DNA of 11,744 nt from Candidatus Nanopelagicales bacterium (GTDB lineage Bacteria; Actinomycetota; Actinomycetes; S36-B12; UBA5976), in contig JAIOWT010000021.1 of NCBI GenBank assembly GCA_021742025.1, positions 1 to 11,744 on the forward strand, read 5' to 3'. Below are positions 6,030-11,744 of this stretch, piece by piece. The notes beneath the pieces were generated by a model that saw nothing but the letters and a program-made list of their open reading frames with translations, searched no databases and was not told the origin of the DNA. Numbering within the stretch: the first letter of the stretch is position 1; each line of letters opens with the position of its first letter. Both the position numbers and the translations under genes were made by a program.

Positions 6030-7598
6030 TTAACGCAGGAACAGTCCCGCATTGATGACTAAATCAAGTACCGGCTGAGGGGCAACACCCAAGAGAACTG
6101 TGAACGCAGCGCAGATTCCAATGGCAACGGTTGTGAATGCGCTCGGAACTACCACGCTTGGTCCATCAACTGGAGGCTCGGTAAAGAACATCAGAACAAT
6201 AACTCTGGCGTAGAAGAAAGCTGCTACTGCGCTGGCAGTTACCGCAACAATTACTAGTGGAGTTGCGCCACCGTCAACTGCGGCAGTGAAAACTGCGAAC
6301 TTTCCAGTGAAACCACTCGTCAATGGGATTCCAGCTAAAGCTAGTAGGAACAGTGCGAAGATGCTCGCCATCCAAGGGGATTTCTTACCTAAGCCTGCCC
6401 ATTGCGATAAATGAGTAGCTTCTCCTGATGCATCTCTGACCAATCCAACGATTGCAAAGACACCAACAGAAGTAAAGCCATAAGCAAGTAAATAGAACAA
6501 AGTGCTGGAAAGTCCGGCAGCGCTAGTTGCAATCACGCCGAGCAAAATAAATCCAGTGTGTGCGACAGAGGAGAATGCGAGCATTCGTTTCATGTCAGTT
6601 TGTGTCACCGCTAGCAGCGAACCAATAACCATTGACAGCAATGCAATAACCCACATCATTGGACGCCAGTCCCAGCGCATTCCACCGAAGGCTACGTAGA
6701 AAACTCGAAGTAAGGCTCCAAAAGCTGCAACCTTTGTAGCCGCGCTCATAAATGCAGTCAACGGAGTCGGTGATCCTTGGTAGACATCTGGCACCCATTG
6801 GTGGAAAGGTACTGCGCCAACTTTGAAAAGCAAACCAACAGCGATCATTCCAATTCCTGGAATGATGAGTCCATCCTGCGATGAGTTCTCCATTGCAACT
6901 GCAACAGTGCTGAAGTTGACTGATGATGTTGCAGCATAAATCAGTGCGGCTCCGAATAGGAAGAATGCACTTGAGAATGCGCCAAGGATGAAGTACTTAA
7001 GAGCTGCTTCTTGACTTAGCAATCGACGACGACGGGCCATGCTGGCAATCAAATAGAGCGGAAGTGAGAACACTTCAAGCGCTACGAACATTGTTAAGAA
7101 GTCATTAGAAACTGGGAAGAGTAACAAACCACCAACACAGAATAAATAAAGTGGCCAAATTTCAGTTTGGAGCCAGCCTTGTGCAGTGAACTGTCGCTCA
7201 TCTTCACTTCCAGGAAGTGTGGATGACCTTGCTGCGAAAGCATCACCTTGCGGATCAACTTGATGTTCAGCCAGCAACAGCGCTGCGACGAAAGAGACCA
7301 GGAGAATAATTCCCTGAATGACCATGCCTGGACCATCAATGGCAATCGCACCGCTAGCTGCTAACTCGCGTAATCCCTTAACTTGCCCACCATTAACTAA
7401 TGGGTCGTCTGTAAGTTCTGCTGTGGCATTTATCACGACGTAGGCAAATGCCAACACGATGCTGCCTATCACCAGCATGAGTTGAATTGGGCGACGGAAA
7501 GTGCGCGGAATAAAGGCCTCAACTAAAACGGAAAGGACTCCGGACGCCAACAAAATTATGATTGGGGCTAATGCTTGGTACTCAACTGAAACCTTCAT
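6030..7598 (-). CDS. nuoN: NADH-quinone oxidoreductase subunit N (proton-pumping membrane arm)
   Basis: This 522-residue polytopic inner-membrane protein is one of the three antiporter-like proton-pumping subunits of complex I. Key charged residues lie in the expected motifs: Glu175 in VALEVFSLPLY (172-182), Lys259 in FKVGAVPFHQWVPDVYQG (258-275) and Lys289 in SAATKVAAFG (285-294). About fourteen hydrophobic segments are visible. A polar stretch at about 112-145 (acidic and Ser-rich, with PGSEDE at 129-134) is longer than in E. coli NuoN but matches what I recall of actinobacterial homologues. The ATG at 7598 overlaps the nuoM stop (ATGA) and has GGGAG six nt upstream (7605-7609). It is the last nuo membrane-arm gene, followed after 43 nt by a polyprenyl diphosphate synthase. 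No truncation or missing key residue is seen. Confidence 0.97.
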   Translation of the reverse strand: MKVSVEYQALAPIIILLASGVLSVLVEAFIPRTFRRPIQLMLVIGSIVLAFAYVVINATAELTDDPLVNGGQVKGLRELAASGAIAIDGPGMVIQGIILLVSFVAALLLAEHQVDPQGDAFAARSSTLPGSEDERQFTAQGWLQTEIWPLYLFCVGGLLLFPVSNDFLTMFVALEVFSLPLYLIASMARRRRLLSQEAALKYFILGAFSSAFFLFGAALIYAATSSVNFSTVAVAMENSSQDGLIIPGIGMIAVGLLFKVGAVPFHQWVPDVYQGSPTPLTAFMSAATKVAAFGALLRVFYVAFGGMRWDWRPMMWVIALLSMVIGSLLAVTQTDMKRMLAFSSVAHTGFILLGVIATSAAGLSSTLFYLLAYGFTSVGVFAIVGLVRDASGEATHLSQWAGLGKKSPWMASIFALFLLALAGIPLTSGFTGKFAVFTAAVDGGATPLVIVAVTASAVAAFFYARVIVLMFFTEPPVDGPSVVVPSAFTTVAIGICAAFTVLLGVAPQPVLDLVINAGLFLR

Positions 7599-9121
7599 GA
7601 GCCACTCCCTTCAATCACAACTGCTGCTTCTGGGTCAGTTACACCGACGTAGGTCTGCACTTGTTCAACTGCAGGGTTAATGACGCTGAGAGCAACCTGT
7701 GGCACGAAACCGAGAACAATCATTATCGCCAGCAGCGGCGCCACGGCCACTAGTTCGCGCCTAGAGATCTCGGTGACAGTTTCTTCAACTTCTTTACTTG
7801 GAACTCCAGTCATCATTCTTTGGTAGAGCCAAAGAATATAAACCGCTGCCAAAATGATTCCCAAAGTAGCCAGGATGGCGGCAGTTGGATTAACCATATA
7901 TGCACCTGTAATGACCAAGAATTCTGAAACGAAGGTCGACATACCAGGAAGAGCTAGGCTCGAAAGTCCTGAGATGAGAAACACTCCGGCCATGATTGGT
8001 GCAACTTTTTGAACGCCACCAAAGTCTGCAATTCGCTTGGATCCCCGACGAGAGACCAAGTAACCCATCACTAAGAACAACGCGCCCGTGGAGAATCCGT
8101 GATTAACCATGTAGAACGATGATCCACTAATTCCTTGGGACGTCATCACAAAGATTCCTAAAACAATAAATCCAAAGTGCGAAATCGAAGTAAAGGCGAT
8201 GAGTCGCATTACGTCCGATTGACCGATAGCCACAAGCGCGCCATAGAAGATACTGATTACAGCCAGAACAATGATTGCTGGTGCGAAGAACTTGCTTGCC
8301 TCAGGGAAAATCGGCAGCAAGAAATGCAGCATGGCAAAAGTTCCGACCTTATCGAGCACGCCGACTAACAATGTGGATGTACCCGGAGTTGCTTCAGCTG
8401 CCGCATCTGGCAGCCAAGTGTGGAATGGGACCATTGGGGCCTTGACTGCGAAAGCAAAGAAGAATCCTAGGAAAAGCATTTTCTGCGTTCCTGGATCAAT
8501 GTTCAAAGTCGTTAGAGTTTGGAAATCGAATGTTCCTTGTCCAAGTTCGCGGCTGGATACGACGTAAAGACCAATCAAAGCGGCAAGCATAAACAGGCCT
8601 CCAACTAGCGAGTACAGCAAGAACTTCATTGCCGCGTATGCGCGTTGTGGGCCACCAAATCTTCCGATCAAGAAATAGATCGGAAACAGCATTGCTTCGA
8701 AGAAAACATAGAACAGGAATAAGTCGTTGGCAGTAAATACGCCAATGATTAGTGCTTCTAAAATCAGAATTAACGCAAAGTATTCTTTCGCGGTTCCCCG
8801 ACCAGAATGCTCAGCATCCCACCAGCCAGCAACTATCGCTACGGGCACCAGGATCGCTGACATCACAATTAGCAAGGCGGAGATTCCATTCACGCCTAGT
8901 GTCCAGGAAATTCCAAAAGCAGGGATCCAGTCATAGGATTCAACGAATTGAAGTCCGCCCGAAGAGTTGTCTAGCCCAAGCACCATAAATACTGAAGCAA
9001 CCAAAGTCGCAACTGCAAAGCCAAGTGCTACTTGCTTGGCAAGTGTTGCCTTAGCAGGCGGTAACAAGAAAACAACTGACGCCCCAATAAGTGGGATCAG
9101 CATCAACGTCGTAAGCAACAT
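7595..9121 (-). CDS. nuoM: NADH-quinone oxidoreductase subunit M (proton-pumping membrane arm)
   Basis: This 508-residue membrane protein is the middle antiporter-like subunit of complex I, coupling quinone reduction to proton translocation. The conserved Glu142 is in FFEAMLFPIYFLIG (140-153), Lys227 is in AVKAPMVPFHTWLPDAAAEA (225-244), and Lys258 is in LLVGVLDKVG (251-260). The protein starts with a typical hydrophobic first helix and ends with a short acidic hydrophilic tail. The ATG at 9121 has GAGG eight nt upstream, inside the end of nuoL (9130-9133); only two nt separate it from the nuoL stop. Its own stop overlaps the nuoN start by 4 nt. Length and motifs are fully normal for the family, so I regard this as the housekeeping NuoM rather than an Mrp antiporter or hydrogenase subunit, given the L-M-N order. 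Confidence 0.97.
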   Translation of the reverse strand: MLLTTLMLIPLIGASVVFLLPPAKATLAKQVALGFAVATLVASVFMVLGLDNSSGGLQFVESYDWIPAFGISWTLGVNGISALLIVMSAILVPVAIVAGWWDAEHSGRGTAKEYFALILILEALIIGVFTANDLFLFYVFFEAMLFPIYFLIGRFGGPQRAYAAMKFLLYSLVGGLFMLAALIGLYVVSSRELGQGTFDFQTLTTLNIDPGTQKMLFLGFFFAFAVKAPMVPFHTWLPDAAAEATPGTSTLLVGVLDKVGTFAMLHFLLPIFPEASKFFAPAIIVLAVISIFYGALVAIGQSDVMRLIAFTSISHFGFIVLGIFVMTSQGISGSSFYMVNHGFSTGALFLVMGYLVSRRGSKRIADFGGVQKVAPIMAGVFLISGLSSLALPGMSTFVSEFLVITGAYMVNPTAAILATLGIILAAVYILWLYQRMMTGVPSKEVEETVTEISRRELVAVAPLLAIMIVLGFVPQVALSVINPAVEQVQTYVGVTDPEAAVVIEGSGS

Positions 9122-9123
9122 GA

Positions 9124-10983
9124 TTAAAGCCTCACTAATAAGAGTACGAGTGCAATCAAAACTGCGCCACCAAGCATGGTTAATGCATAAGAACGGACAT
9201 AACCATTTTGTAGTCGGCGAGCACGGGCAGATAATCCACCAATTGCAGCGGCAAGACCACTGACTGCCCCATCGATTGCTTTGGTGTCAAACCAAATCAA
9301 GGATCGAGTTAAATACTGACCAGGACGCATAAGCAATGCTTCGTTAAGTGAATCTCCGTAGGCATCTGCGCGGGCAGCTTTGGTTAAGAAACTAACGTTC
9401 ACTGGAGCCACAACTGGAACTGGGCGGCGACCGTATCGCAGCCACGCAAACGCTGCGCCACCAAGCACAACGGCAAGTGTTATTGGAATCAAAACAGAAT
9501 GTGAAACCGAATGTTCAGGTTTCGCAAATCCAGTAACTGGCTCTAACCAATGCTCGATATCACCAACGAACAGCATTGCCATACCGCCGAACACCGATCC
9601 AAGTGCTAAGACAATCATTGGGATGGTCATCACCGCTGGAGATTCATGTGGATGTACGTCATCTTGCCAACGAGCCTCACCAAAGAATGTCATGGCCATC
9701 ATTCGAGTCATGTAGAAGGCCGTGACACCTGCACCTAGCAGAGTTGCTAGTCCAATCACCAAACTTTGACTAAAGGCAACATAGATGATTTCATCTTTCG
9801 ACCAGAATCCTGCAAATGGCGGCACTCCGATGATTGCCAAAAAGCCAAGTCCGAAAGTTGCGTAAGTAACTTTCATCATGGTGCGAAGGGCGCCATAGTG
9901 TCGCATGTTCACATCGTCATGCATGCCGTGCATAACCGAGCCAGCCCCAAGGAATAGTCCGGCCTTAAACATGCCATGAGTAAGTAAGTGGAAGATAGCA
10001 AAGACATAACCAACAGGCCCAAGTCCAGCAGCGAGAACCATGTAACCGATTTGGCTCATTGTCGAACCCGCTAGACCCTTCTTGATGTCATCTTTTGCAG
10101 TTCCAATAAATGCACCAAGGAGCAGTGTGATTGCTCCAACGATTACCACGGCAGTGCGCGCAGTTTCAGAAAGGTCGAAGATTGCGTGAGCTCTGACAAT
10201 TAAGTAGACACCCGCAGTCACCATAGTTGCGGCGTGAATCAATGCTGATACTGGAGTTGGACCTTCCATTGCATCAAGCAACCATGATTGCAGCGGGAAC
10301 TGGGCACTCTTCCCACAAGCAGCAAGGAGCAGGGCTAAGCCAATCCAAGTAATCGTCGATGAGTTGCCAGCTTCGGCAGCAGCATTAACACCGTCGAAGG
10401 TAACAGTTCCGAAGGTTACAAACATAAGAATGATTGCAAGCGACAGACCTACGTCACCAACACGGTTAACGACAAAAGCTTTCTTACCAGCGGTAGCTGC
10501 ACTCGGTTTTTGTTGGTAAAAACTAATCAACAGATATGACGCAAGACCTACGCCTTCCCAGCCGACATAAAGAAGTAAATAGTTGTCTGCAAGAACCAAA
10601 AGCAACATAGCGGCCACGAACAGATTCAAATAGGCAAAGAAACGGCGACGATTTGGGTCATGTTCCATGTAGCCAATTGAATAAATGTGAATCAAAGTTC
10701 CAACGCCAGTGATCAAGAGCACGAAAACAATTGACAACTGATCTAGGTGTAAACCAAACGGAACTTGGAACGCTCCTACGGAAATCCAGTCAAATAGGTG
10801 TTGGCCGACCTCACGCTCTTCTTCGGATTTTCCAGCCATCTGAATGAATAGGAATGTGCCAAGCAGGAACGAGCTTGCTGACATTGCAACAGCCAGGAAA
10901 TGTCCCCAAGCGTTGGTGCGACGGCCCCCGAGCAAGAGCACTGTGGCGCCAAGTAACGGCAAACCAATAAGAGCGGCAATCAT
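9124..10983 (-). CDS. nuoL: NADH-quinone oxidoreductase subunit L (distal proton pump)
   Basis: This 619-residue membrane protein is the distal antiporter-like subunit of complex I, whose C-terminal part forms the long lateral helix along the membrane arm. Conserved pump residues are visible: Glu143 in [15 protein letters not shown] (139-153), Lys225 in [21 protein letters not shown] within 224-244, His250 in [12 protein letters not shown] (247-258), His336 and Lys340 in [12 protein letters not shown] (333-344), and Lys396 in FWSKDE (393-398). The region after about 440 is less conserved and includes a final hydrophobic helix (about 598-618), as expected for NuoL rather than NuoM. The ATG at 10983 has AAGGA seven nt upstream (10991-10995) and lies 12 nt after the nuoK stop. 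Length is normal. Confidence 0.97.
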   Translation of the reverse strand: MIAALIGLPLLGATVLLLGGRRTNAWGHFLAVAMSASSFLLGTFLFIQMAGKSEEEREVGQHLFDWISVGAFQVPFGLHLDQLSIVFVLLITGVGTLIHIYSIGYMEHDPNRRRFFAYLNLFVAAMLLLVLADNYLLLYVGWEGVGLASYLLISFYQQKPSAATAGKKAFVVNRVGDVGLSLAIILMFVTFGTVTFDGVNAAAEAGNSSTITWIGLALLLAACGKSAQFPLQSWLLDAMEGPTPVSALIHAATMVTAGVYLIVRAHAIFDLSETARTAVVIVGAITLLLGAFIGTAKDDIKKGLAGSTMSQIGYMVLAAGLGPVGYVFAIFHLLTHGMFKAGLFLGAGSVMHGMHDDVNMRHYGALRTMMKVTYATFGLGFLAIIGVPPFAGFWSKDEIIYVAFSQSLVIGLATLLGAGVTAFYMTRMMAMTFFGEARWQDDVHPHESPAVMTIPMIVLALGSVFGGMAMLFVGDIEHWLEPVTGFAKPEHSVSHSVLIPITLAVVLGGAAFAWLRYGRRPVPVVAPVNVSFLTKAARADAYGDSLNEALLMRPGQYLTRSLIWFDTKAIDGAVSGLAAAIGGLSARARRLQNGYVRSYALTMLGGAVLIALVLLLVRL

Positions 10984-10995
10984 GTTCAGTTCCTT

Positions 10996-11295
10996 TTAGT
11001 ACTTCATCAGACTTGCTTCATCGATCGAGGCCGATCGACGAGTTCGGAAAATTGTGACAATAATTGCAAGTCCAACTACTACTTCAGCAGCAGCGACGAC
11101 CATTACAAAGAAAGCAACCACAAGACCATCGAGAGTTCCGGTGTTACGGGCTGCAGCAACAAATGCAAGATTTGCTGCGTTAAGCATTAACTCAACGCTC
11201 ATAAAAACAATAATTGCGTTTCGGCGAACCAATACTCCGTAAACGCCAATCGTGAAGAGGATGGCAGCCAGAATCAGATAATTGTTTGGATTCAC
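10996..11295 (-). CDS. nuoK: NADH-quinone oxidoreductase subunit K
   Basis: This 99-residue protein has three transmembrane segments (about 5-22, 28-48 and 58-82) and is a core subunit of the complex I membrane arm, forming part of the central proton channel with NuoJ. The two membrane Glu residues essential in E. coli (Glu36 and Glu72) correspond to Glu35 in [13 protein letters not shown] (31-43) and Glu71 in [13 protein letters not shown] (66-78). It starts with GTG at 11295, overlapping the nuoJ stop (GTGA at 11295-11292), and is preceded by a strong GAGGAGG. The short cytosolic tail after the last helix is usual. nuoL follows after 12 nt. Confidence 0.97.
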   Translation of the reverse strand: MNPNNYLILAAILFTIGVYGVLVRRNAIIVFMSVELMLNAANLAFVAAARNTGTLDGLVVAFFVMVVAAAEVVVGLAIIVTIFRTRRSASIDEASLMKY

Positions 11296-11744
11296 TTCCC
11301 TGCCTCCTCAATTGAATTGGACTTGGAAACTTGGCCTTCGCCACGGAAAGCATTTGGAAGTGAGTCGATAGAAGTTGTTCCATCCGGCAACAATGCTGGG
11401 GTATCCACTGAGTTGTTTCTGGCTAGAACACCTGGAGCCGGAAGTGGCGTTACGTGGTTGCTCAGGGTGCGCTCGCGCTGCATTTGATCCTGAGTTTTCT
11501 TCGGCGTCCAACGTTCATTGTGAGCCAAGACCATGGCGCCAAGTGCTGCTGTAATCAACAATGCCGATAATGCTCCAAATGCGAAAAGGTAGGTGCCAAA
11601 AACCAACGATGCAATCGCTTGCAAGTGGCCACCATAACCAGCATTAGCAAAAGCTAAGCCAGCTGATGGGGAGGCCAAAGTGCTGGAGATAGCTGCAATA
11701 ATCACGCCACCGAAAGCTAGTGAGAAAAGCCCCGCAAGTAGTCG
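11292..11744 (-). CDS. nuoJ: NADH-quinone oxidoreductase subunit J, 5' end beyond the window
   Basis: The frame stays open to the right edge, giving 150 C-terminal residues of NuoJ; its start is outside the window. NuoJ is a membrane-arm subunit of complex I whose third helix takes part in coupling. Visible are one hydrophobic segment at the cut end, then a segment [19 protein letters not shown] (starting about 52 residues in) corresponding to the conserved 'FE.TS.LLL.A..GA.VLA' helix, followed by the AHNERW turn. A hydrophilic tail of about 80 residues carries [20 protein letters not shown], a block I associate with actinobacterial NuoJ. In this copy the segment reads [12 protein letters not shown] where many homologues have an acidic residue (PFE), so Glu is replaced by Gly at that site. 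The stop overlaps the GTG of nuoK. Confidence 0.93.
   Translation of the reverse strand, partial: RLLAGLFSLAFGGVIIAAISSTLASPSAGLAFANAGYGGHLQAIASLVFGTYLFAFGALSALLITAALGAMVLAHNERWTPKKTQDQMQRERTLSNHVTPLPAPGVLARNNSVDTPALLPDGTTSIDSLPNAFRGEGQVSKSNSIEEAGK
11303..11309 (-). promoter_or_regulatory. Strong ribosome binding site fixing the GTG start of nuoK
   Basis: GAGGAGG ends 7 nt before the GTG at 11295. It is encoded within the last codons of nuoJ and supports translational coupling across the GTGA overlap. Confidence 0.7.

Noticed and set aside
6030..11744. Mrp-type cation/proton antiporter operon
   Set aside because: Antiporter-like subunits are shared with Mrp, but the J-K-L-M-N order, the paired Glu in NuoK and the lateral-helix C terminus of NuoL identify complex I.

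Overview
The window looks like chromosomal DNA from a low- to mid-GC actinobacterium, possibly a freshwater planktonic lineage of the Nanopelagicales ('acI') type. This is inferred from gene content and moderate GC judged by eye. The strongest lineage clues are the NuoJ C-terminal tail carrying '[11 protein letters not shown]', the long polar loop in NuoN, and a polyprenyl diphosphate synthase directly after nuoN, all of which I associate with actinobacterial nuo loci. Every gene except yajQ is on the minus strand. No tRNA, rRNA, CRISPR array, insertion sequence or phage gene was seen, and no stretch over 300 bases lacks a gene.

Right to left (the direction of transcription), the window opens inside the membrane arm of respiratory complex I: nuoJ (5' end cut off by the window edge), nuoK, nuoL, nuoM and nuoN. 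These are packed with 2-12 nt gaps or 4-nt stop/start overlaps. After 43 nt comes a long-chain polyprenyl diphosphate synthase, which probably makes the menaquinone side chain used by complex I. After 48 nt comes a RarD-type EamA transporter. Nine nt later begin three small genes joined by two ATGA overlaps: NuoB-like, NuoC-like and NuoI-like proteins. They look like a compact second set of peripheral-arm subunits (cluster N2, the 30-kDa subunit and the 2x[4Fe-4S] ferredoxin subunit) with no NuoD, NuoH or NuoEFG partner nearby. They are the most unusual part of the window.

The last of these genes converges on plus-strand yajQ with no intergenic base: the two stop codons abut. yajQ is divergent, across about 180 nt, from a minus-strand oxidation cassette: a short-chain dehydrogenase/reductase (SDR), a flavin-containing monooxygenase, and the first 29 codons of a second SDR that runs off the left edge.

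The right-hand 9 kb is thus a respiratory operon combining complex I, quinone tail synthesis and an extra Fe-S module. The left-hand 2.1 kb is probably a small catabolic or detoxification unit of unknown substrate.
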